Origin: Spirochaetales bacterium
GTDB lineage: Bacteria > Spirochaetota > Spirochaetia > DSM-2461
NCBI GenBank assembly: GCA_016936295.1
Contig: JAFGYD010000076.1
Coordinates: 1 to 40,724, forward strand
Reading direction: 5' to 3'
Length of the DNA: 40,724 nt
A program made the translations under genes and the position numbers. The notes beneath the pieces are model-generated. The model did no database searches and was not told where the DNA came from. It saw only the letters and a program-made list of their open reading frames with translations. The stretch's first letter is position 1. Each line of letters begins with the position of its first letter. Below, piece after piece: positions 34,102 through 40,724 of this stretch.

Positions 34102-35106
34102 ATGTTAAAAAAAGTAATTTTTTTTCTCTTTATAGTTCTTAATTTTAGCCTGTTTTCTGGTGAGTTTGATGAGCTTTTTAATACAGAGGAAAATTACTCT
34201 GTATTTTCAGTTAGTGGAAAATATAATTTTTATTACGCTATTCCATATATTAATTTAGAAAATATTACTCAACCTTTAGTCGAGAGTGAAGTTAATGCTT
34301 TATACACCAATGATAAGGTAGAAATAAAGTCAAATATTATATTAAAAACTACAGATCCTGTAATTATTCCAGGTGAAAACTTTATAAAAGTTGATATTAG
34401 AAATATTCAATTTCAAGCAGGTTACTCAATCTATTCTTGGGGTGTTGCAGATGGTTTAAATCCTTCAGATCTAATAAATGAAAAAAATATGTCTAATTTG
34501 TTTGATATATATAAAATACCTGTAATTTCTGTCAGTTTATCTTACTTTCTCAATAATATGTTATTTGATTTAGTATACGTTCCCACAAAAAATAGTAATG
34601 TTGATGATTTTAAACTTGGAGGACGAATAAGTTATTTTAGCTATATAGATCTTGCTTTGAACTACATTTGGGATTTGGATGATATAAAAATGATTGGGTT
34701 AAATCTTAAGTTTACACCAGGTATCTTTAGTGTTTGGGCTGAATCAAACTATTCAATTAATACTAATGGTACTAATTTATTAGAGTGGGTTACAGGTTTT
34801 GATTTTAATTTTCTTCAAGATAATATTGGCTATTTAAATATTCAGACATTTGGAACGTTGGGAAGTGAAATGACTTCTGGATTATCTGGTAAATGTAGTA
34901 TGAATTTAATGAATGAAGAGATTGAAGTCTCAACTAAAGTAATTTATACATTGCCAATTAAGAACAATGATAATTTTATTTTATTTAATCCAGAGATTAT
35001 TTATAAACCAATTGATTCACTCAATTTCAACATAGGAGCTTATATTTCGGATAAATACCATGATATGGATAATCTTTATCTAAAAGTGTCTTATAGTTGG
35101 GAGTAG
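34102..35106 (+). CDS. Outer-membrane beta-barrel candidate, DUF1302-like
   Basis: A 334-residue protein with a signal peptide (MLKKVIFFLFIVLNFSLFSG) and regular alternating strands throughout (VEIKSNIILKT, IRNIQFQAGYSIYSWGVADGLNPSD, IDLALNYIWDL, VWAESNYSIN). The YSWGVADGLNPSDL phrase is what DUF1302-type proteins next to RND-LolA genes show. It lies 9 bases downstream of the exporter gene with GGAG, so the three genes MarR, exporter and barrel make one unit spanning both membranes. It ends in YSWE rather than a terminal phenylalanine. Confidence 0.72.
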   Translation: MLKKVIFFLFIVLNFSLFSGEFDELFNTEENYSVFSVSGKYNFYYAIPYINLENITQPLVESEVNALYTNDKVEIKSNIILKTTDPVIIPGENFIKVDIRNIQFQAGYSIYSWGVADGLNPSDLINEKNMSNLFDIYKIPVISVSLSYFLNNMLFDLVYVPTKNSNVDDFKLGGRISYFSYIDLALNYIWDLDDIKMIGLNLKFTPGIFSVWAESNYSINTNGTNLLEWVTGFDFNFLQDNIGYLNIQTFGTLGSEMTSGLSGKCSMNLMNEEIEVSTKVIYTLPIKNNDNFILFNPEIIYKPIDSLNFNIGAYISDKYHDMDNLYLKVSYSWE

Positions 35107-35108
35107 AT

Positions 35109-35130
35109 TGTAGGGAGTAATCTCCCTACA
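35109..35130 (+). terminator. Hairpin between convergent genes
   Basis: TGTAGGGAG (35109-35117) and CTCCCTACA (35122-35130) are a perfect 9-bp inverted repeat with a TAAT loop between two converging genes. There is no strong T run on either side, so it may end transcription weakly in both directions or protect the ends of the messengers. Confidence 0.55.
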
Positions 35131-35133
35131 GTA

Positions 35134-36115
35134 TTAATTAAAGTCGATAGTCTTTGTTATTGATTCACCACCATAACTTACTTTAATGTCCAGTGTAAAA
35201 GAACTGTAAGATAATGGTTTATCTGATAAATCAGGAAAAACAAGGTCATAAGTAATATAGCCCTCTGTGGTTCCTAAAGTAATATTTTTGAAAGCATCTG
35301 CTAAATCAGAAGCATCGGATGCCGATGTAAAAATCCCACCAGTGTCCAGCGCTATCTGTTTCATTGTATTATAGTATGATGTTGAGTTAGAACCTAACAA
35401 TACCGTATTTATTGGAATACCATAGCTTAGACTCTTACTTATTGTTGCAGTTCTGTACGAAGAGTCACTTGGAGCTCCATCTGATAATACTAGCATTGCC
35501 CGTTCATATTGTGTTGAGGATATTTGGGTATTAAAGGAATCCAGTATTTCTCCTGTTGATTCATAAAGGGGAGTAGATCCACTTTCCTTACATAGATCAA
35601 TAGCTGTTGCAATAGTATCTTTATTGGAAGTCCAGTCGGTTGTTAGCTGTCTTGTTTTTTTATATGTCCCGTTACTTCCTGCCCCAAAATCGTAGATAGA
35701 AAAAAGACTGTTACTATCCATTCCCAGTATTTTTTCAGAAAATGATTTTGCAGCATCAACCCGTAATCGATATGGATCCGTACTGGACATACTTCCACTA
35801 CTATCAATATTCACAGCAAAAGCCCAAGGGTTTTTTCTCTCTGTTGGTTTTGTAATTGTAGTTTTGTTAGTATTTAGGGTATAGGTTTTTGAATAATAGG
35901 TAACTGTACCTCTAACAGATACATCATCTTAAAGTATTACCATCTTGGTCAAATGGTAGCAAAACAACTGAAATAGTACCATTAGTTGTAAAATTATCGT
36001 CTAAACTACAGCTAAAAACTGATAAATCATCAATTTTTGGCTCTTCTGGTATGATAAAAAGATCACAACCTGCTAAAAAAAGCAATAAACTTATAAATAT
36101 CAAACTTTTTTTCAT
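35134..36115 (-). pseudogene. VWA-domain lipoprotein with a frameshift
   Basis: Two frames together encode one protein. The first (36115 to 35924) begins MKKSLIFISLLLFLAGCDLF, a lipoprotein signal with Cys as lipid site, and ends in NTLR at TGA. The second continues with DDVSVRGTVTYY, without its own start, into a von Willebrand A domain with the metal site DSSGS, a threonine in GSTPLY and the acidic VLSDGAP. Dropping one base near 35926-35934 (ATCTTAAAG on the plus strand) joins them into 326 residues. GGAGG (36121-36125) supports ATG 36115. Expected role: surface or periplasmic binding. Either a real mutation, a sequencing error, or a +1 programmed shift. Confidence 0.75.
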
Positions 36116-36185
36116 AAATTCCTCCAATTATATCTTAAAATAAATATTATATTAGGTCTATTATGAAATTGTTAGATTTTTTCAA

Positions 36186-37427
36186 TTAAACAGATTTGTA
36201 ATAAATTTCTTTAGATTCCTTGAAGCACTCAATTATTCTTCTGTTTAACGTATCCCTGTTTTTTGATATAGATAGAAAAAGGTCTTTATCAATATCTGGA
36301 GCTATTTCTGTTTCAATAATCTCTAATGCTTTATCTAGTTTTAATCCATTTCGATATGGTCTATCTTCCATTAATGCTGAAATAACATCTGCAAAGGCTA
36401 TAATTTTCATCTCTATAGTAAAGTTACTATCTTCTATACAATATGGGTATCCAATACCATCTTTTCTTTCATGATGATTTTTAGCCCAAAGAACAATTTC
36501 TTGAAACCATTTGGATTTTGATAGCTCATTTAATATTTCTCCTGTGAAATAAACATGTAGTTTAACCCTGTTAAATTCATCATGGGTTAATTCTGTTTTT
36601 TTCTCTAGGTATGATGTATCAATACCTATTTTGCCAATATCGTGCAAGAAACCCGCAATTTTTAATTTGACACATTTTTCTTCGTTGAAATTTAAGATTT
36701 TACCAATATCGTAGGATAAATTCCCAACAGTATATGAGTGAGATGCTGTAAAACTTGATCTAAAATCAATTATTCTTGAAAAGATCATGGCAAAATTTAC
36801 TAGCTGATCGAACTCTAATTCTGAGTATAAATTAAAGTTTACTCGATTAAAAAGATCTTCCATAGATAATTTATTAATCTCTATCCAAAATATATCTGGT
36901 TTAGCTATTTGTAAAAAAGCATCATAGACTTTTGGGTGAAATAGAGTGACTGTTTTATTAGAAATAGTATTAATAACACTATCCTTAATATTCAGTATAA
37001 AGGGATCTGGTGAAATTGATAAATCGACTCTATCTGCTAAATGAATTATATAGCTTTGAATTGGTATATTTCTATTTTTTAAATTATCAGCAACATAATC
37101 TACATGGTGGTAACGGATAATATTTGCAATATTATTTAATATATCAACCGATGATAGCATTTTATAGCCTAAAATACAGTGTGGCTCCGGGTTTTTAACG
37201 TCAACCTCAATTAACATATCTCTTTCATTCACAGAAAGAGCACCTATATCATGTATTGAAGCTGCTATAAGAAGTTCAACCATCTCAATTTCTGATAGGC
37301 CTAACTTACTTCCTATATGATAAGAAATTATTGCAACTCTTCTATGATGATCTTTTAAAAGATAGTTAAAACTATCTATCGATTTGATTAAAGGTATTGC
37401 TAACTGTTTTAATGTAATCTGATCCAT
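36186..37427 (-). CDS. Tandem HD / HD-GYP domain protein
   Basis: A 413-residue protein with two metal-dependent phosphohydrolase domains. The first (about 20-130) has HHRRV, IHDIG and RYHHVDY but no GYP motif. The second (about 225-400) has SHSYTVG, LHDIGKIGID, HVYFTG, NHHERKDGIGYP and DRPYR, the full set of an HD-GYP domain, which hydrolyses cyclic di-GMP. No sensor domain, receiver or membrane helix is present. The ATG has no ribosome-binding site; TATAAT ends 6 bases upstream (37434-37439). It follows the EamA gene by 22 bases on the same strand. Confidence 0.85.
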   Translation of the reverse strand: MDQITLKQLAIPLIKSIDSFNYLLKDHHRRVAIISYHIGSKLGLSEIEMVELLIAASIHDIGALSVNERDMLIEVDVKNPEPHCILGYKMLSSVDILNNIANIIRYHHVDYVADNLKNRNIPIQSYIIHLADRVDLSISPDPFILNIKDSVINTISNKTVTLFHPKVYDAFLQIAKPDIFWIEINKLSMEDLFNRVNFNLYSELEFDQLVNFAMIFSRIIDFRSSFTASHSYTVGNLSYDIGKILNFNEEKCVKLKIAGFLHDIGKIGIDTSYLEKKTELTHDEFNRVKLHVYFTGEILNELSKSKWFQEIVLWAKNHHERKDGIGYPYCIEDSNFTIEMKIIAFADVISALMEDRPYRNGLKLDKALEIIETEIAPDIDKDLFLSISKNRDTLNRRIIECFKESKEIYYKSV

Positions 37428-37449
37428 ATACTGATTATATTATAGTTTT

Positions 37450-38298
37450 TTATTTATTAGAAACTTTTTTCATAGTTATAATCATTCCTGTTAATATTAT
37501 TATAACACCTAAATAGAAATAGTATGGAGGGGACTCCTTTAATAAAAATACTGCGAAAATAGTAGCTAATATTGGTTTTAAATAGAACATAGATGTCCCT
37601 ACAATAATTGGAACTCTTTTTAGACCATAAAAATATAGCGTATATGCTAATCCTGTTGTGATTAGGGAGAGATAGAGCAGTACAGGAATAGATGTACCAC
37701 TATTTTTAATTTGAAAACTTTTAACAAATAGCAAATAGGGAAGAGACCCAATAATAAAAATTATTCCAGTTGTAAAAAATGTTCCATATTTTTTTGTGAA
37801 TGGCTTTGATGCCGCAATATAGAGGCCAAATCCAATAGATGCAACTAACATTAATAACACACTTTTTATATTAGTTAAATCTATTTTATTGAAACCAAAA
37901 ATAACGATATATACACCAATAAAACTTATTATAATTCCAAATACCCTATTTTTATGTACTGCTTCCTTTAAGATAAAAACAGCTAAAAGTGAGGAAAATA
38001 TTGGGTTTAAACTAAAAATAACAGCTCCAGTTGCTGCACTTAACCCATTTATAGCTAGGTGGAAAGAACCTAGAGCCACACTTATTCCAACTATTCCAAG
38101 GAAGAATAAATACTTCCAATCTTTTTTATCTACTTGCTTAATTTTTTTAATATCTATTAATAACAGGATAACCCCGGAAACAAAAAACCTTATAAATGCA
38201 ATAAGGAAAGGATCCACATTTCCAGTTAGCATTTTAGAAAATGTTTCAATGGAACTAAAAAGAACAATTGTTATAAATATTGAAATATAAGCAGTCAT
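37450..38298 (-). CDS. EamA-family (drug/metabolite) transporter
   Basis: A 282-residue inner-membrane protein with ten hydrophobic helices in two repeats of five. The EamA repeats show in FIRFFVSGVILLLID, LSAATGAVIFSLNPIFSSLLAVFILKE and their second copies VPIIVGTSMFYLKPILATIFAVFLLKE. These proteins move amino acids, sugars or other metabolites, usually outward; the substrate is unknown. A TATAAT box (38307-38312) ends 8 bases before the ATG and no ribosome-binding site is seen. It is divergent from the glycerophosphodiesterase gene. Confidence 0.88.
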   Translation of the reverse strand: MTAYISIFITIVLFSSIETFSKMLTGNVDPFLIAFIRFFVSGVILLLIDIKKIKQVDKKDWKYLFFLGIVGISVALGSFHLAINGLSAATGAVIFSLNPIFSSLLAVFILKEAVHKNRVFGIIISFIGVYIVIFGFNKIDLTNIKSVLLMLVASIGFGLYIAASKPFTKKYGTFFTTGIIFIIGSLPYLLFVKSFQIKNSGTSIPVLLYLSLITTGLAYTLYFYGLKRVPIIVGTSMFYLKPILATIFAVFLLKESPPYYFYLGVIIILTGMIITMKKVSNK

Positions 38299-38345
38299 AG
38301 AGTGTTATTATATTATATAATTTAATAAAGTAAATGGAGTTATCA

Positions 38346-39062
38346 ATGCAAATATTTGGACATAGGGGTATCCCTTCATTGGCTACAGAAAATAGCCTTA
38401 ACAGTTTTGAAAAAATATTAGAGTATAAAGTTGAAGGAGTGGAATTTGATGTCCATTTAACTAAAGATGAGGAATTAGTTGTAATTCATGACTTTAATAC
38501 GCTTAAAATGTCGGGAGAAGATTACGAAATCTCGGAAACTAATTATGAAACAATTAATTCTTTGATTATTGGTGATAATGAAAAAATACCTCTTTTAAGT
38601 CAAGTCTTTGATCTTTTATCAGATAAGGTTTTTTATGATATTGAGGTTAAGAGTCGAGGTAAGAATAGGTCTCAGTTGTGTAAAAAACTACTGGAACTAA
38701 TTAAAAAATATAATTTAGAAAAAAACTGTATGATATCTAGTTTTGATCCCTTAATTATAAAAGAGTTTAATAAACTGAATAGTGGAATTTTAACAGCTGT
38801 TATTTATTGTAATGATAAAGATGTTCCATTTATTTTAAGACATGGGTTAGGAGCTTTAATTACTAAAGTTGACATAATAAAACCACATTATAGCCAATTA
38901 AAAGGATTTATGTTTTTTATTCTTACAAAAGTATTTAGAAAGAAATGCTTTGTCTGGACTGTTAACAGGCAGGAAGATTTAGATATTGCAAAAAAAAGAG
39001 GTTGCTTTGGTGTTTGTAGCGATAACCCTCAAACTTTAAAGCAAGAGGGTTATAAAAACTAA
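38346..39062 (+). CDS. Glycerophosphodiester phosphodiesterase
   Basis: A 238-residue TIM-barrel enzyme that splits glycerophosphodiesters to glycerol-3-phosphate and an alcohol. The family residues are in GHRGIPSLATENS (His-Arg, then Glu-Asn), GVEFDVHLTKDEELVVIHD (metal ligands Glu and Asp, catalytic His) and YDIEVKS. WTVNRQEDLDIAKKRGCFGVCSDNP is the C-terminal closing segment. No signal peptide, so it recycles lipid head groups in the cytoplasm. The frame opens at ATG 38334, but GGAG (38336-38339) selects ATG 38346, which starts right before the conserved GHRG. The stop overlaps the convergent zinc-ribbon gene by 4 bases. Confidence 0.9.
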   Translation: MQIFGHRGIPSLATENSLNSFEKILEYKVEGVEFDVHLTKDEELVVIHDFNTLKMSGEDYEISETNYETINSLIIGDNEKIPLLSQVFDLLSDKVFYDIEVKSRGKNRSQLCKKLLELIKKYNLEKNCMISSFDPLIIKEFNKLNSGILTAVIYCNDKDVPFILRHGLGALITKVDIIKPHYSQLKGFMFFILTKVFRKKCFVWTVNRQEDLDIAKKRGCFGVCSDNPQTLKQEGYKN

Positions 39063-39289
39063 TTCCAGGCTGGCATAGCACTCATGTAACTAATAGCCCT
39101 CTCTCTAAAATCTACTCCTTCAGTTATTGGAGCCCATGATTTTAACCATTCAGCCATTCCTGCAATAGCAGCTTCTTTTGGTACTAAATTCCCATTTTCA
39201 TCACCGCAATATTGACATAGGGTATCATTTTTCACATTTGCTCCAATTTGAGCTAGTGGTGCTCCACAACTTAAACACATTTTTTCCAT
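39059..39289 (-). CDS. Small zinc-ribbon protein
   Basis: A 76-residue protein starting MEKMCLSCGAPLAQIG, with Cys5-x2-Cys8 and Cys25-x2-Cys28 (LCQYCGDENG) as one zinc-binding knuckle pair, then a helical tail ending SAMPAWN. It resembles the 'putative zinc ribbon' family (COG short proteins with MCxSCGxPL), of unknown function. GGAG lies just upstream of the start. It is followed by no other gene on its strand and overlaps the glycerophosphodiesterase stop. Confidence 0.72.
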   Translation of the reverse strand: MEKMCLSCGAPLAQIGANVKNDTLCQYCGDENGNLVPKEAAIAGMAEWLKSWAPITEGVDFRERAISYMSAMPAWN

Positions 39290-39334
39290 AAAAATCTCCT
39301 TTAAATAATAATGTGTTAGTTATACCACTTGGTT

Positions 39335-39352
39335 ATGACAGCATTATGTCAT
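39335..39352. repeat. Short inverted repeat at the WYL gene end
   Basis: ATGACA-GCATTA-TGTCAT is a 6-6-6 inverted repeat that includes the last codons of the WYL gene and lies upstream of the zinc-ribbon gene. It could be a weak terminator stem or an operator; there is not enough to choose. Confidence 0.35.
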
Positions 39353-40268
39353 ATTTAAAATTTTTTTTGCTTCATTTATAATTGAATTTTTAAGCCATAA
39401 TGGTTCAAGTACTTCAATGTTTGATCCAAAAGATAGTAAGTACTCTTTTATCCATTCTCCATTTGGGAATTCTATAGATGCAAAAAACTCATTATCAATC
39501 TCATTTATATTCTTTTCCTGGAAATACTCTTTAGCCCTAGAAAGGAACTCTTTATTTATTTTTAGCGTTATTTTAACTATTTCCCCTATGAACTCTTCTG
39601 GGTCCATGTATTTTTCACCTCTGTGAATGAAAAAATTCGAAGTTAGATCAATTTTTCTAATTCTTGACAATTTAAACATTCTGTAATCCGATCGTTTTAA
39701 GCAATAACCCCACATGTACCATGTATAACTTTTAAATATTAAGGTCATAGGTTCAACATCCCTAATACTTTCAATCCCTGTATTTGTGGCATAATGAATT
39801 TTTATTATTCTATTGTTTTCTATTGTTTTCTATTGAATTCTGAATTGTTATAAATTGTTTTTTCCAATCTTGAGACATCCCCCATGGGTGAATATCCACT
39901 ATCATTCTGCTTAAAGATGTAGAAACTTCATCCTTTCTGTTCCCAGGTATTAAACTGTGGATTTTATCAATAACTTGCGTAATGGATTCTGATTTTAATG
40001 CTTTATTAACACCTTCCAGAGGGGAAAGTATTGAGATCATATCTTTTATTGTAAATATCTGTCTATCTAATTTAAACCCGTCAATTATACCAAATCCACC
40101 ATCTTTCCCTGGAAATGAGATAATAGGAATTCCTGCCATGTTTATTGCATCTATATCCCTATAAATTGTACGCGTTGTTACTTCAAATCTTTTGGATAAC
40201 TCTTTGGCAGTAACTTTTTCTCTACTTAATAGCAATATTGTAATAGCCAACAAACGGTCAATTTTCAA
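39344..40268 (-). pseudogene. WYL-domain (YafY-type) regulator, out of frame by a 10-bp repeat
   Basis: Frame one (40268-39810) holds the DNA-binding end: KIDRLLAITILLLSREKVTAKELSKRFEVTTRTIYRDIDAI, then a helical linker, ending SIENNRKQ. Frame two resumes with IIKIHYATNTGIES and the WYL ligand domain (SYTWYMWGYCLKRSDYRMFKLSRI) to the C-terminal end at 39344. The break is at a tandem copy of TATTGTTTTC (39811-39830). Taking out one 10-base copy joins the frames into 304 residues, the normal length. The start is TTG 40268, overlapping the upstream stop as TTGA. The short form alone could still bind DNA, without its ligand domain. Confidence 0.85.
39811..39835. repeat. 10-bp tandem repeat in the WYL regulator gene
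   Basis: TATTGTTTTC occurs twice head to tail (39811-39820, 39821-39830) and again as TATTG (39831-39835), 2.5 copies. Since 10 is not a multiple of 3, each copy gained or lost changes the reading frame of the regulator gene. Confidence 0.9.
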
Positions 40269-40684
40269 GATGTTGAATAACCCTCTGTTTCTAGCCAATT
40301 ATAAGCTTCTTCTTTGGTATAAAAATACCTAGATATACACTCTCCGTTTGTTGTTTGTTTGTAAATAGTATTAAATTGATGCTCAGTTATTGTGGAGCCA
40401 GAAGCGGGATCTTTACTTAAAACTATTGCTATGTGTCTAAGCCCATTTTCAATTCTCCATAAATGAAGAGCATTAATAACAGGCATAGCATCTGGTGTGT
40501 ATAATCCTTGTCCATGAATTAAAGCAACCATTGCCCAATAGGATTTTGATAATTTATTAGTAACTTCAGATTTTACCATTTGTTCAAAGTCCACAGCAGA
40601 TTCTAAATTCCATGGACCATAGGCTTCTACGTACAATATGTTCCCATTTGCTTCTACAATATAATTTCCGTGGGGTTCAAACAT
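40265..40684 (-). CDS. SpoIIAA/STAS-like protein
   Basis: A 139-residue protein (141 if the Met at 40690 is used). The pattern GNYIVEANGNILYVEAYGPWNLESAVDFEQMV ... YWAMVALIHGQGLYTPDAM ... GLRHIAIVLSKDPASG ... SRYFYTKEEAYNWLE is that of the SpoIIAA-like/STAS domain family of unknown function. It is probably cytoplasmic. There is no Shine-Dalgarno; a TATAAT hexamer ends 6 bases before the Met at 40684. It lies just upstream of the WYL regulator, overlapping it by 4 bases (TTGA), so it may be the gene whose product or pathway the regulator controls. Confidence 0.65.
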   Translation of the reverse strand: MFEPHGNYIVEANGNILYVEAYGPWNLESAVDFEQMVKSEVTNKLSKSYWAMVALIHGQGLYTPDAMPVINALHLWRIENGLRHIAIVLSKDPASGSTITEHQFNTIYKQTTNGECISRYFYTKEEAYNWLETEGYSTS

Positions 40685-40724
40685 ATTCATATTATAGGAT
40701 GAAACATAGAGATCTATAAAGAGA

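Noticed and set aside
1-40724. CRISPR array, tRNA, rRNA, insertion sequence or prophage
   Set aside because: I saw no regularly spaced repeats, no cloverleaf or rRNA-like stretches, and no transposase, integrase or phage structural gene. The Beta-family name derives from a phage protein but does not make this a prophage.

Overview
The window is AT-rich (about 70% A+T by eye) and gene-dense. It comes from a bacterium with an outer membrane: it carries a TolC-like protein, a LolA-like domain, a DUF1302-like beta-barrel candidate and a lipobox lipoprotein. The hybrid-cluster protein and the Fe-S MinD/NifX cluster suggest an anaerobic lifestyle. A LacI-type sensor domain fused to a histidine kinase, a lone HD-GYP protein and the gene mix would fit a free-living spirochaete, but this is inference and no rRNA is present to settle it. 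I saw no rRNA, tRNA, CRISPR array or insertion sequence, and no gene-free stretch over 300 bases.

Layout. 1-4.4 kb is an accessory-looking stretch: a tightly packed three-gene unit (sce7726-like PD-(D/E)XK nuclease candidate, sce7725/Beta-family protein, RES-domain NADase-like toxin), a Fic protein cut off before its catalytic motif, and an aminoglycoside-phosphotransferase-fold kinase. 4.4-7.0 kb holds a membrane Fe-S (NapH-like) protein, a large beta-helix protein resembling actinobacterial proteins, and a small secreted protein. 7.1-12.9 kb is a MacAB-TolC-like export operon of five genes. 12.8-15.8 kb has the LacI-sensor histidine kinase and a Cof-type HAD phosphatase. 15.9-18.7 kb is a nitrosative-stress module: hcp behind a perfect FNR/HcpR-type palindrome, thioredoxin, and a Crp/Fnr regulator that is the obvious candidate to bind it. 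18.8-25.9 kb is mostly housekeeping or metabolic: a CinA-like protein with a damaged N-terminal domain, a PadR-HAAS pair, an M32 carboxypeptidase, a GH13 glucosidase behind a clear LacI-type operator, SelO and a DUF4282 membrane protein.

26.1-30.5 kb is a NifX/DUF5320/NifX/MinD-ferredoxin x2/DUF134 operon followed by a Na+-symporter (BASS) fold fused to CBS domains. The two transcription units share a sequence motif upstream. 30.5-35.1 kb is a MarR-RND-outer membrane protein export operon in which the RND pump is fused to a LolA-like domain. 35.1-40.7 kb carries a frameshifted von Willebrand-A lipoprotein, an HD/HD-GYP protein, an EamA transporter, a glycerophosphodiester phosphodiesterase, a zinc-ribbon protein, and a SpoIIAA-like/WYL-regulator pair whose regulator is put out of frame by exactly one extra copy of a 10-bp tandem repeat.

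The points most worth following up are the sce7726-sce7725-RES unit, the 10-bp repeat in the WYL regulator (possible phase switch), the three-site motif linking the Fe-S cluster to the BASS-CBS transporter, the RND-LolA fusion, and a set of genes without Shine-Dalgarno sequences whose start codon sits where a promoter would start transcription.
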